A stretch of DNA of 64,000 bases from Hydrogenoanaerobacterium sp032017025. GTDB taxonomy: Bacteria > Bacillota > Clostridia > Oscillospirales > Ruminococcaceae. The stretch is from contig NZ_DALZQO010000018.1 of the NCBI RefSeq assembly GCF_032017025.1, positions 6,219 to 70,218 of the forward strand. Direction: 5' to 3'. The position numbers and the translations under genes were made by a program. Shown piece by piece: positions 33,730 through 42,446 of this stretch. The notes below the pieces were generated by a model. That model was not told the DNA's origin. It saw only the letters and a program-made list of their open reading frames with translations, and ran no database searches. The stretch's first letter is position 1. Every line of letters starts with the position of its first letter.

Positions 33730-34383
33730 ATGACAAACTACTTAAAAAGAGCGCGAGACCCGATCAGTAGCTTTACGCATTTACTGGGGGCAATTATTTC
33801 AGGGCTGGGGCTAGCATTGCTGTTAGTGAAAACCACCCTGCTTTCGGAAATTTCGCTGATGAAAATTCTATCCTCAGCGTTGTTTGGCTTATCTCTGATC
33901 GCACTGTATACCGCAAGCACCGTCTATCACTTTTCCAACGCCAGCGGTAAAACAGTGCTGGTACTGCGAAAACTAGATCATTCTATGATCTTTGTGCTGA
34001 TTGCAGGTACCTATACGCCAATTATGTTGAACTTTTTACCAAGCCCACGCAATGTGGCGTTTACGGTGTTTATCTGGGCGTTTGCGGCGGTTGGCATTAT
34101 CCTTAAGCTGTGTTGGTTCGGCGCACCGCGTTGGCTGCAAACAGCAATGTACCTCGTAATGGGCTGGGCAATACTCATTGATGTCTCGGTGTTTACACGT
34201 ATGAGCCCGGGCGCGTTGCTGCTGCTCATTCTCGGTGGTGTAAGCTATACGATTGGCGGCATTATCTATATGATCAAAAAGCCGAACATCTCACAGCGTT
34301 TTGGCTTTCATGAGCTCTTTCATATTTTCGTGCTGGTTGGCAGCATCTTTCATTTTCTGCTCGTGTATTTCTATATCGCATAA
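33730..34383 (+). CDS. Hemolysin III/PAQR-type membrane protein
   Basis: 217 residues, seven membrane helices. Conserved metal-site residues include ASTVYHFS and the C-terminal GFHELFHIFVLVGSIFHF. YqfA/HlyIII relatives affect membrane homeostasis; cytolytic activity is not implied. Start has a poor ribosome site (TTGTGAC). Own terminator. Confidence 0.9.
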   Translation: MTNYLKRARDPISSFTHLLGAIISGLGLALLLVKTTLLSEISLMKILSSALFGLSLIALYTASTVYHFSNASGKTVLVLRKLDHSMIFVLIAGTYTPIMLNFLPSPRNVAFTVFIWAFAAVGIILKLCWFGAPRWLQTAMYLVMGWAILIDVSVFTRMSPGALLLLILGGVSYTIGGIIYMIKKPNISQRFGFHELFHIFVLVGSIFHFLLVYFYIA

Positions 34384-34413
34384 AAAAGAGGACGCAATTG
34401 CGTCCTCTTTTTT
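34383..34413. terminator. Bidirectional terminator
   Basis: AAAAAGAGGACGCAA/TTGCGTCCTCTTTTTT between HlyIII-like (+) and alcohol dehydrogenase (-) genes. Confidence 0.9.
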
Positions 34414-34420
34414 GTGCCTG

Positions 34421-35584
34421 CTACAAGGCAAGCTTATAAATTTCATAAACATCATCGGCGGTCAACTTTTTAAAGTTGCCCTGAAGCCCGTTTGCACAGC
34501 ATTTCTCAGCCATTACGCGTAGGTTTTTGTCATCAATCGAAGCATCGTTTAAGCGGGTTGGCATGCCAATTTCTTTGTACCAACGCTCCAAGCGGCGGAT
34601 GCCCTCTGCAACAATCAGCTCTTTGTCGCCAAAGGCAAAGTCAACATCAAATACGCGAACCGCAAACTGCACGAACCGATCCATATCGTCGTGGCACACA
34701 TACTTCTGCCATGCGGGGAAAACAATGGCAAGCCCTGCGCCGTGCGCAATGTCGTAAATTGCACTCAGCTCATGTTCAATGTTGTGCGAAGCCCAGTCGC
34801 CAATGCGCCCTGTGTTCAGCAGGTTGTTGTGTGCGATGGTACCTGCCCACATCACTTCGGCGCGTGCATTGTAATCGGTGGGGTTTGCCAGCACCAGCGG
34901 GGTGTTGTTGATGATGGTTTTCATCGTTGCCTCAATCAAGCGGTCGGTGAAGTCTACATGATCCACCTTTGTAAAGTAGCGCTCCATCAAGTGGGCGAGA
35001 ATGTCCGATGCACCGCAGGCGGTTTGGTAGGCGGGCAGGGAATAGGTGAATTCGGGGTTCATAATTGCAAATTTGGGGATGAGGCACTCGCCTCCGAAGG
35101 AGCGCTTGAGCAGACCCTCTTCTTTGGTGATAACAGCACCGCTGCTCGATTCGCTGCCTGCTGCGGGAATGGTAAGCACAACGCCGATCGGCAGCGCCTG
35201 CTGTACGTTTGCTTTATCCTCAAAGAAATCCCACACGTCGCCGTCATACAAGGCACCTGCTGCTACCGCCTTGCCGGTGTCGATAGCGCTGCCGCCGCCG
35301 ACAACCAGAATGGAATCCAGATTATGTTCTTTGCACAGGCGGATCCCCTCTTTTACAAGGCCCAGGCGCGGGTTGGGCTGTACGCCGCCAAGCTCCGCAA
35401 AGAAAATACCGTTATCTTTTAAAGCTTTGACTGTTTTGTCGTACAGGCCAATGCGTTTGATGGAGCCGCCGCCATAAACAAACAGCACGCGGCTGCCGAG
35501 TTTTTTCATTTCACTGCCAACCTGTTCCTCGGTTCCTTTACCGAAGATGATACGTGCAGGGTTGTAAAAAGTAAAGTTGATCAT
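34421..35584 (-). CDS. Iron-containing alcohol dehydrogenase (YqhD/BdhA-like)
   Basis: 387 residues. FTFYNPARIIFGKG start, FVYGGGSIKRIGLYD and VGGGSAIDTGKAVAAGA for the nucleotide; metal ligands in ACGASDILAHLMERYF and SHNIEHELSAIYDIAHGAGLA. Resembles NADP(H)-dependent butanol/aldehyde reductases. ATG 35584 follows AAAGGAG. No Rex site is seen upstream, unlike adhE. Confidence 0.92.
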   Translation of the reverse strand: MINFTFYNPARIIFGKGTEEQVGSEMKKLGSRVLFVYGGGSIKRIGLYDKTVKALKDNGIFFAELGGVQPNPRLGLVKEGIRLCKEHNLDSILVVGGGSAIDTGKAVAAGALYDGDVWDFFEDKANVQQALPIGVVLTIPAAGSESSSGAVITKEEGLLKRSFGGECLIPKFAIMNPEFTYSLPAYQTACGASDILAHLMERYFTKVDHVDFTDRLIEATMKTIINNTPLVLANPTDYNARAEVMWAGTIAHNNLLNTGRIGDWASHNIEHELSAIYDIAHGAGLAIVFPAWQKYVCHDDMDRFVQFAVRVFDVDFAFGDKELIVAEGIRRLERWYKEIGMPTRLNDASIDDKNLRVMAEKCCANGLQGNFKKLTADDVYEIYKLAL

Positions 35585-35615
35585 TGCAAAATACTCCTTT
35601 ATATATAAAATAATA

Positions 35616-36299
35616 TTATCCGCCCGCAAACAGCACGCTCAGCGCAATCAGTGTCTGGCCGGTGTAATAAACCGCCGCACTCACTGCGCGCAGCGCGGGA
35701 TGTGATTTTTTGCGAAACAGAACCAGTGAATAAACCGCGTTGGAAAGCAGAAAAAGCCCTGCGCCCGATGCCACCAGTACATTGCGTACCGAATAGGAGT
35801 GCCCGCCGTAGATCAGCGACAGTGATTTGACGAACATGAATGTCACCACAATTGCATAAGCAAACACGTAGCTTTCCATATTGAAAAAATCAAGGCGCAT
35901 CAGCTTGGCTGCAACCACCAGTACAATCAAGATTGCTGCGGTTGCAAAAAAATCAAGCGGGTATACCCCCGTAAAGCGGCAGAACAAGAACAAAAAAGCG
36001 ACGTGCGCTGCAAAAAATGCACTCAACGCATAAACAAAGTAGTTGATACCGAGAGCATCGTGTTTGGATATTTCAAGAAACACATCGCCAAATGTGCACA
36101 GGATCAGCGCCGTAAGAATAAACGCAAAATAGCTGCGGTTGCTGTTGCCGGCCCAGCAAGCAAGCACCGCGACAGCAATAAACACAGTGCTGGTAATTGC
36201 TTTGGAGATCACACGGGTGCGCAAGCGGCAGCGGTAAACCGAATAGATGTAAAAACTCAGGCTGACCAGCATCACCGGTAGAAGTAGGTAGGTGATCAT
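35616..36299 (-). CDS. YhhN-family membrane protein (lysoplasmalogenase-like)
   Basis: 227 residues, seven or eight helices. TALILCTFGDVFLEI carries the conserved Asp-rich motif of YhhN/TMEM86 proteins; TMEM86B hydrolyses lysoplasmalogen. Overlaps the upstream TRIC-type gene by four bases. Clostridia make plasmalogens, so the activity is plausible but inferred. Confidence 0.82.
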   Translation of the reverse strand: MITYLLLPVMLVSLSFYIYSVYRCRLRTRVISKAITSTVFIAVAVLACWAGNSNRSYFAFILTALILCTFGDVFLEISKHDALGINYFVYALSAFFAAHVAFLFLFCRFTGVYPLDFFATAAILIVLVVAAKLMRLDFFNMESYVFAYAIVVTFMFVKSLSLIYGGHSYSVRNVLVASGAGLFLLSNAVYSLVLFRKKSHPALRAVSAAVYYTGQTLIALSVLFAGG

Positions 36300-36922
36300 G
36301 ATACCGAGTTCCTTTCAGAAGCTTTTTGCTTGATTTTAGGAAGATTAAAGCGAAAATATACGCTTGCAAGCCGGAATGCAATAATAAACGCAATGCAAAT
36401 GTAGCATGCGATAAGCACACCGACAAAACGGTACAAAACCCAGAACAGCAGCGCCCCTGCCAGCGATGCCGTCGCGTAAATCTCTTTGCGCAAAATCACC
36501 GGTACGCGGCTGCATAGTACATCGCGTATCACGCCGCCGCCAACTGCAGTAATCACCGCCACAAACACAAAAGCAAGCAGATTATAATGCGAGGCAATTG
36601 CCTTCACGCAGGTATCTACCGTGAATACCGCTAGACCAATTGCGTCCATAATAGTAATGACAAACGACCACTTATAATAGTTTTTTAGAAAGATAACCAA
36701 TGTCGCAGCGATTAGTATGATAAAGAACGACCGATAGCTTGAAAAAAACACCGGTACTCCACGGCTCATTACCACGTCGCGGGTGATACCGCCGCCCATT
36801 GCGGTAATAATGGCAAGCAGGTAAATACCAAACAAATCCATGTTCTTTTGTATTGCCACATATCCGCCCGACATTGCAAAGGCAAATATGCCAATGCTTT
36901 CCAGTACTGTTAAAACATCCAT
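36296..36922 (-). CDS. TRIC-type (UPF0126/YicG) membrane protein
   Basis: 208 residues, duplicated three-helix unit: AFAMSGGYVAIQKNMDLFG ... AMGGGITRDVV and AVFTVDTCVKA ... AVGGGVIRDVL. Bacterial relatives are trimeric cation channels. Coupled to the YhhN gene by an ATGA overlap. Confidence 0.9.
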   Translation of the reverse strand: MDVLTVLESIGIFAFAMSGGYVAIQKNMDLFGIYLLAIITAMGGGITRDVVMSRGVPVFFSSYRSFFIILIAATLVIFLKNYYKWSFVITIMDAIGLAVFTVDTCVKAIASHYNLLAFVFVAVITAVGGGVIRDVLCSRVPVILRKEIYATASLAGALLFWVLYRFVGVLIACYICIAFIIAFRLASVYFRFNLPKIKQKASERNSVS

Positions 36923-37213
36923 TCACTTTTCCATCCTTCAAAAAAACCTACTTCTATTTCATCACATAACCTGCAAAAATGCAATATAATTCGATACACC
37001 GCCGTAAACTTTCCAAAAAGGAAGTGCAATCGGAATGAAACCCGATTTCCGTACCTCGTGTAAAAATTGCAGACAAGGTTCGTTTTTTTACAGACAGCGG
37101 TTGTTTTTTTGCAGAAACCCCTGAATTGTTTACAGAAATGTAAACAATCTAAGTTTTTTTTGAAAAATTCGATTTACCTATTGCATTTTCCATAAAAATG
37201 ATTAGAATAGTAT
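36923..37213. promoter_or_regulatory. groES upstream region with tandem repeat, palindrome and promoter
   Basis: Two 21-base direct repeats (37070-37090 and 37091-37111; CAGACA..GGTT.GTTTTTTT) are followed by a palindrome at 37125-37148: ATTGTTTACA-GAAA-TGTAAACAAT. The promoter is TTGCAT (37181-37186), 16-base spacer, TAGAAT (37203-37208). No gene is seen in the 36923-37284 gap. Confidence 0.55.
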
Positions 37214-37240
37214 TTAGCACTCAGATATAAAGAGTGCTAA
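37214..37240. promoter_or_regulatory. CIRCE operator before groESL
   Basis: TTAGCACTC-N9-GAGTGCTAA, perfect consensus, just downstream of the -10 box. Target of the heat-shock repressor HrcA. Confidence 0.97.
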
Positions 37241-37284
37241 ATAGTTTGTCTTAAAAATAATTTATATAATTGGAGGAGTAAACA

Positions 37285-37569
37285 ATGACAATTAAACCTC
37301 TTGCAGACAGAGTTGTAATCAAAATGGTTGAGGCAGAAGAAACCACCAAGAGCGGTATTATTCTTGCCGGCGCAGCAAAAGAAAAACCACAGGTGGCTGA
37401 GGTTATAGCAGTTGGCCCGGGTGGCGTCGTAGACGGCAAAGAAGTAAAAATGTACCTGAAGGCGGGCGACAAGGTTTTGATGAGCAAATACTCCGGCACC
37501 GAGGTTAAAGTTGACGGTGTTGAGTACACCATTCTTCGTCAGGACGATATTCTTGCAATTGTAGAGTAG
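37285..37569 (+). CDS. groES: GroES co-chaperonin
   Basis: 94 residues: IKPLADRVVIKMVEAEETTKSGIIL, the mobile loop, and KVLMSKYSGTEVKVDGVEY. Caps GroEL during folding. GGAGGAG precedes ATG 37285. First gene of the HrcA-controlled groESL operon. Confidence 0.98.
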   Translation: MTIKPLADRVVIKMVEAEETTKSGIILAGAAKEKPQVAEVIAVGPGGVVDGKEVKMYLKAGDKVLMSKYSGTEVKVDGVEYTILRQDDILAIVE

Positions 37570-37619
37570 GCAGAACCCCCAAACCAACAACATACTTACA
37601 TTATTAGGAGGAATTTACA

Positions 37620-39248
37620 ATGGCAAAACAGATTATTTACGGTGAAGAGGCTAGAAAAGCGCTTCAGGCCGGTATTGATAAGCTCTCTGACACTGTGAAA
37701 ATTACAATTGGCCCCAAAGGACGCAACGTGGTTCTTGATAAAAAATTCGGCGCTCCTCTCATCACCAACGACGGTGTAACCATCGCCAAGGAGATTGAAC
37801 TTGAGGATGCATTTGAGAACATGGGTGCACAGCTTGTGAAAGAGGTTGCTACCAAAACCAACGATGCTGCCGGTGATGGTACCACAACCGCAACCCTGCT
37901 CGCACAGGCTTTGGTTCGCGAGGGCATGAAAAACGTTGCTGCCGGTGCAAACCCTATGGTTATTAAAAAAGGCATGGCAAAAGCAGTTACCGCTGCTGTT
38001 GAATCTGTAATTGCAAACTCCAAAATGGTTTCCGGTTCGGAAGACATTGCGAGAGTTGCTACCGTGTCCTGCGGCGATGAGACCATTGGCACCCTGATTA
38101 GCGAGGCTATGGACAAGGTTTCTGCCGACGGCGTCATCACCATTGAGGAATCCAAAACTGCCGAAACCTACAGCGAAGTTGTAGAGGGTATGCAGTTTGA
38201 CCGCGGCTATGTTTCGCCCTACATGGTTACCGATACCGATAAGATGGAAGCGGTCATCGACGACGCTCTCATTCTCATTACAGATAAGAAAATCTCTGCA
38301 ATTCAGGAGATTCTTCCCCTGCTTGAGCAGATTGTACAGTCCGGCAAAAAACTGGTTATCATCGCTGAGGACATTGAGGGAGAGGCTCTCACCACTCTGC
38401 TCGTCAACAGACTGCGCGGCACCTTCACCTGTGTTGCAGTAAAAGCACCCGGCTTTGGCGACAGACGCAAAGAGATGCTTCTTGATATCGCTACGCTGAC
38501 AGGCGGCCAGGTTATCAGTGAGGAGCTGGGCCTGGAGCTGAAAGAAACCACCATGGATCAGCTTGGCCGTGCCCGTCAGGTTAAGGTTCAGAAAGAGAAC
38601 ACCATCATCGTTGGCGGTGCCGGCGATCAGGGCGAAATCAAAGCACGCGTTGCTCAAATCCGTGCTCAGATCGAGACCACAACCTCTGAGTTTGACAAAG
38701 AAAAACTGCAGGAGCGTCTTGCAAAAATGGCTGGCGGCGTAGCTGTCATCAAAGTAGGTGCTGCTACTGAGATTGAAATGAAAGAGAAGAAACTCCGCAT
38801 TGAGGATGCTCTAGCCGCAACCAAGGCTGCGGTTGAAGAGGGCATTGTTGCAGGCGGCGGCGTAGCACTCATCAATGCAATCCCGGCTGTTGAAAAGGTT
38901 CTCAACAACTGCGACGGTGACGAGAAAACAGGTGTTAAAATTGTAGCAAAAGCGCTGGAGGAGCCTATCCGCCAGATTGCAGTCAACGCAGGTGTTGACG
39001 GTTCTGTCATCATTGACAAAATCAAACGCTCCCGCAAAGTTGGCTACGGCTACGATGCTTACAACGAGATGTACTGTGACATGATTCCCGCTGGTATTGT
39101 CGACCCGACCAAGGTAACACGTTCTGCTCTGGAGAATGCAGCTTCCGTTGCTTCAATGGTTCTCACCACCGAGAGCCTGGTTACTGATATCAAAGAGGAA
39201 AACCCCGCACCTGCAATGCCGGCAGGCGGCATGGGCGGTATGTACTAA
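37620..39248 (+). CDS. groEL: GroEL chaperonin
   Basis: 542 residues; GPKGRNVVLDKKFGAP, DGTTTATLLAQAL and the C-terminal GGMGGMY tail. Forms the folding chamber with GroES. AGGAGGA precedes ATG. Complete and normal. Confidence 0.99.
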   Translation: MAKQIIYGEEARKALQAGIDKLSDTVKITIGPKGRNVVLDKKFGAPLITNDGVTIAKEIELEDAFENMGAQLVKEVATKTNDAAGDGTTTATLLAQALVREGMKNVAAGANPMVIKKGMAKAVTAAVESVIANSKMVSGSEDIARVATVSCGDETIGTLISEAMDKVSADGVITIEESKTAETYSEVVEGMQFDRGYVSPYMVTDTDKMEAVIDDALILITDKKISAIQEILPLLEQIVQSGKKLVIIAEDIEGEALTTLLVNRLRGTFTCVAVKAPGFGDRRKEMLLDIATLTGGQVISEELGLELKETTMDQLGRARQVKVQKENTIIVGGAGDQGEIKARVAQIRAQIETTTSEFDKEKLQERLAKMAGGVAVIKVGAATEIEMKEKKLRIEDALAATKAAVEEGIVAGGGVALINAIPAVEKVLNNCDGDEKTGVKIVAKALEEPIRQIAVNAGVDGSVIIDKIKRSRKVGYGYDAYNEMYCDMIPAGIVDPTKVTRSALENAASVASMVLTTESLVTDIKEENPAPAMPAGGMGGMY

Positions 39249-39285
39249 AATAAAGCACCGAGTGCAAAACAGACACAACACACAA

Positions 39286-39320
39286 CAAAAGACCATCTGC
39301 CCCGAGGCGGATGGTCTTTT
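39286..39320 (+). terminator. Terminator of groESL
   Basis: AAAAGACCATCTGCC/GGCGGATGGTCTTTT. Confidence 0.88.
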
Positions 39321-39372
39321 CGCTTGTGTCATTAGGTCAAAATAGATGCAGGCGGGTGTATGCTCATCCGAT

Positions 39373-39849
39373 TCACAAGTCCATGATATAAATTCCGTTT
39401 GTTTCATCAAAACAAAAACCACAGGACAATAGCGTATTGCAGGATGGCTTGTTTTCAGGCTCTGGCTGTACAAGGATACGTTTGGCGTTTTCATAGGAGC
39501 GAATCATTTCAATTAGTTGCTTGATAATGGCTTTTCCATGACCCTTTTTCAGATAAGAAGTATCACCAATCATATAATCAATGCTATAGGCGCCTTCAAT
39601 TTCAATAGTTCCATGCCAATCCTCACCGCTGTTGCAGTACTCGTAATACTGGCAAAAACCGATAGGTTTTCCATCAACATCAACAATGAAATGGTGCAGC
39701 CACGTATAATCACTATTTCTTTTTTCAATTTCGTCAATCCAATCCAGTGGGTCATGATACCATTCGGCAACATGAGTCAAATAGAGCCATTTTTTAAACA
39801 ACGGTACATCTTCATCACAGAACTCCCGCAGTATTATTGTTTGATTCAT
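39373..39849 (-). CDS. GNAT acetyltransferase (AAC(6')/RimJ-like)
   Basis: 158 residues. IILREFCDEDVPLFKKWL start, VDGKPIGFCQYYEY and the acetyl-CoA motif YLKKGHGKAIIKQLI, followed by PENKPSCNTLLSCGF. Similar to aminoglycoside 6'-acetyltransferase-like proteins, but resistance cannot be claimed from sequence alone. Weak ribosome site. Confidence 0.85.
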   Translation of the reverse strand: MNQTIILREFCDEDVPLFKKWLYLTHVAEWYHDPLDWIDEIEKRNSDYTWLHHFIVDVDGKPIGFCQYYEYCNSGEDWHGTIEIEGAYSIDYMIGDTSYLKKGHGKAIIKQLIEMIRSYENAKRILVQPEPENKPSCNTLLSCGFCFDETNGIYIMDL

Positions 39850-39897
39850 ATGCAGTAATCTCCCAACAAATAGAAATAGCCTTTATTCAGTATGATA

Positions 39898-39946
39898 TAA
39901 AAAAATCAGGTTAAAAAGACATAAACTGCATCTTTTTTAACCTGAT
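39898..39946 (-). terminator. Terminator of tRNA-Thr
   Basis: Minus strand stem ATCAGGTTAAAAA/TTTTTAACCTGAT followed by a T tract. Confidence 0.75.
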
Positions 39947-39951
39947 AATTT

Positions 39952-40026
39952 TGGAGCTGGTGGTCGGAATCGAACCGACAACCTGCTCATTACGAATGAG
40001 CTGCTCTGCCATTGAGCCACACCAGC
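39952..40026 (-). tRNA. tRNA-Thr (anticodon CGT)
   Basis: 75 bases with encoded CCA. Acceptor GCTGGTG/CACCAGC perfect; anticodon arm GCTCA-TTCGTAA-TGAGC; T arm GTCGG-TTCGATT-CCGAC. Reads ACG codons. Confidence 0.97.
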
Positions 40027-40195
40027 GTATTAAGTTGCTCCGCTTTTGCGGCGCTACCATATTAACACGTACCATATATTATACCTGTCTGTTTATATTC
40101 AGTCAAGATTATTTTAGTAGTTAGCCAAAACAAAGTTGTAAAAATTAAATACAGAATGTAAATTTTGTATTTCTGAGACTTTACACTTTCAACCC

Positions 40196-40332
40196 TTTCC
40201 ACCGTTCTTTCCACCGAAAAAACGTTATAGCTTGGGCGTTTCCACAGGAATCAACAGCTCCCGGTTAAAAAAGCAGTGGAAAAAGTGGATTACTATGCGT
40301 ATAATTTTGTTTTTGTGGAAAACTGGTGGAAA
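40196..40332. repeat. Cluster of TTTCCAC/GTGGAAA motifs
   Basis: Six or seven copies within 137 bases: TTTCCACC at 40196 and 40208, TTTCCACA at 40239, GTGGAAA at 40276, GTGGAT at 40285, TGTGGAAAA at 40314 and GGTGGAAA at 40325. TTTTCCACA is a one-mismatch DnaA box. The 457-base gap 40027-40483 also has TATAAT at 40417-40422 as probable -10 for the SGNH gene and no other gene. Confidence 0.45.
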
Positions 40333-40483
40333 GTGCAATTTTAAGCAACAATGCAAAAAAATCTTTTAACCGAACGAATTTACAAAAAATCAATGGTAAA
40401 GCTTATGAAGTTGTAGTATAATAAATAATCGATTCAGTCCGAAATGCAGACTGGTTTAGCACGAACTACAAAGGGGAAGAACT

Positions 40484-41392
40484 ATGGCAAAAAAACGCGA
40501 AGTATTTGTAAATCGAGATCGGAAAAAACCATCTGCTGTTACAGCGGCACTGGTGATTGTTGTAATATCGGCGTTAATCGCGTTTACAGGAGCGTATGCA
40601 TGGCAAACACTTAGCGGAGATCAGGCAAAGCTTGAGGCAAAACAATCCAATCAGCCATCATCAAGCTCATCATCTGCAGTATCATCTTCTTCGCAGCCAA
40701 GCAGTACGGAGGAGATAGCTTCGTCTAAGCCGGAAGAAACAAGCAGTGAGCCCGAGTCGGTACCTGAGCTCGATTCATCGGTTATGGTACCCGAGAGCGA
40801 GCGTGTGAACAGCTCTTATTTTGATGACGCGATGTTTGTGGGTGACTCCATTACCAACGGTATTTTGTCTTACCAGATTATGCAGAACACCACGGTAATT
40901 TCTCATACCGGTATCAATCCCGATACCATACGCTACAAAAAGGTATATCGCGACAGTTCAGGCGAACTGGTTACCATTCTGGATGCAATGAAAGCTTACC
41001 CCGATAAAGAGAAAATCTATATTATGCTTGGCTCCAACGGCCTTGCATGGATCGAGCAGGAATTGTTCATTGAGTACTACGAGGAGTTCCTACGCGACGT
41101 GATGGCGCAGCATCCCAATGCAACTATTTATATCCAGTCGATTTTGCCGGTTACCAAGGCGAAGTCCGACTCAGATGCCGCCTATGCTAACAGCAAGATC
41201 GACAAATACAATGCCGATATTCTGGCACTTACCGAAAAGCTGGGGCTGCACTATTTGAATGTTGCCGAGGCATTTAAAGATGCAAACGGTGCGCTGCCAA
41301 ACGAGGCAAGCCCAAACGACGGCATGCATTTTACCTCAAAATATTATCAGGTTTGGTTCGATTATCTCAAAACACATACGGTACAGGGCTAA
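40484..41392 (+). CDS. Membrane-anchored SGNH/GDSL-type hydrolase
   Basis: 302 residues. A basic N-terminus, one transmembrane helix (about 18-40), then a Ser/Glu-rich linker (SSSSSSAVSSSS..., about 55-105). The extracellular SGNH domain has FVGDSITNG (nucleophile Ser), LGSNGLAW (Asn) and DGMHFTSKYY (Asp/His), so the catalytic set is intact. Such enzymes deacylate or acetylate cell-wall or capsular sugars. First of a three-gene cluster with a DUF4358 lipoprotein and a small membrane protein. Confidence 0.87.
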   Translation: MAKKREVFVNRDRKKPSAVTAALVIVVISALIAFTGAYAWQTLSGDQAKLEAKQSNQPSSSSSSAVSSSSQPSSTEEIASSKPEETSSEPESVPELDSSVMVPESERVNSSYFDDAMFVGDSITNGILSYQIMQNTTVISHTGINPDTIRYKKVYRDSSGELVTILDAMKAYPDKEKIYIMLGSNGLAWIEQELFIEYYEEFLRDVMAQHPNATIYIQSILPVTKAKSDSDAAYANSKIDKYNADILALTEKLGLHYLNVAEAFKDANGALPNEASPNDGMHFTSKYYQVWFDYLKTHTVQG

Positions 41393-41437
41393 ATTACAAC
41401 GGCGTTTTGCCGCCGCAGACATAAGGAGAACATAACG

Positions 41438-41914
41438 ATGAAAAAAACATTTACAACCGTTTTAGCAGTAATTTTAGCGATAGGGGCAGTGCTTTCGGGC
41501 TGCGGCAAGCAAGCAGCGGCAGAGGTTGATGTATCGGCCGTGGCACAGGCACTGCAAAGCGGGCTGACGTTCCAGGACGAGATGAATGAGATTGCCGAAT
41601 CGCGTCTGGGTGATTTTTACCCCACCATTGATGCAAGCACGCTGAATGGCTTTAAAATGTACAAAGGTGCTTCCGGTGCAACCGCTGAGGAAATTGCAGT
41701 GTTTCAGGCGAAAGACGCAGCCAGCGTAAAAGAAATTGAAACAGCCATTCAAACCCGCCTTGAAGATTTAAAGCTGCAGTTTGAGGATTATGTCCCCGCT
41801 GAGGTGAAAAAAATTACCGATGCTGTGACGGAAACAAGCGGCAATGTAGTGGTACTGGTTGTTGCAGATGACGCGGCAGCGGCACAGAAGATTGTAGACG
41901 AACAACTTCGCTGA
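41438..41914 (+). CDS. DUF4358 lipoprotein
   Basis: 158 residues with lipobox VLSGC at about 19-23. The body DVSAVAQALQSGLTFQDEM ... FKMYKGASGATAEEIAVFQAKD matches the DUF4358 family of Firmicutes surface proteins, function unknown, often found beside SGNH and MBOAT acylation genes. AAGGAGA precedes ATG 41438. Confidence 0.83.
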   Translation: MKKTFTTVLAVILAIGAVLSGCGKQAAAEVDVSAVAQALQSGLTFQDEMNEIAESRLGDFYPTIDASTLNGFKMYKGASGATAEEIAVFQAKDAASVKEIETAIQTRLEDLKLQFEDYVPAEVKKITDAVTETSGNVVVLVVADDAAAAQKIVDEQLR

Positions 41915-41965
41915 TGTTATAATAGAACAAAGAATGAGAGACTATAAAGGGAGGTGGCGAAGAGT

Positions 41966-42319
41966 ATGGTAGTGGAATGCTGGGTAATTGTTGTTTTAAT
42001 TTTGCTGATGGGATACATCATTTTTAGGACAGGCAAAACCGGGCAGGCGGTGGCCGTGCTCCCGCTGATAACGGTTCCTATATTTCATCTGCTTGGCAGT
42101 CCGCTTTCGCGCCTGCTGGATAGTTGGTTCCCCACCTTGTCAAGCTCCCTGTTCCATGTCTCGTTTGATGTAGCGGGGCTCGTGATTGCCTGTGTACTGT
42201 ACGGGCTGCTTGCGGGCAACATGGGGTCGCAGCGAGGCAGACGCATGTATATGATTTTATGCGGCACCTTCAGTGCACTGCTCACCATTGTACTGGTAAA
42301 CCATATTCTGCCCTTATAA
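41966..42319 (+). CDS. Small three-helix membrane protein
   Basis: 117 residues, three hydrophobic segments with RTGKTGQAVAVLPL between the first two. Not recognised. ATG 41966 chosen because GGGAGGTGG is just upstream; a GTG at 41954 would lie within it. Ends the SGNH/DUF4358 cluster. Confidence 0.65.
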   Translation: MVVECWVIVVLILLMGYIIFRTGKTGQAVAVLPLITVPIFHLLGSPLSRLLDSWFPTLSSSLFHVSFDVAGLVIACVLYGLLAGNMGSQRGRRMYMILCGTFSALLTIVLVNHILPL

Positions 42320-42337
42320 TACACCTCGAAACAACCG

Positions 42338-42368
42338 GGGCGGACTGCTATGTCCGCTCTGTTTTTTT
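42338..42368 (+). terminator. Terminator of the SGNH cluster
   Basis: GCGGAC/GTCCGC stem, then TCTG and T7. Confidence 0.8.
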
Positions 42369-42446
42369 ATTCTGCCGGTTGACAACCCTGCGTTGTTACA
42401 GTAAGATTTATCTGATTCCATAGTGGAACAGTGATTGGAGGATTTT

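Noticed and set aside
37596..38657. Long minus-strand open frame of 353 codons
   Set aside because: It lies entirely antisense to groEL, no ribosome site, residues are the mirror of groEL codon bias.
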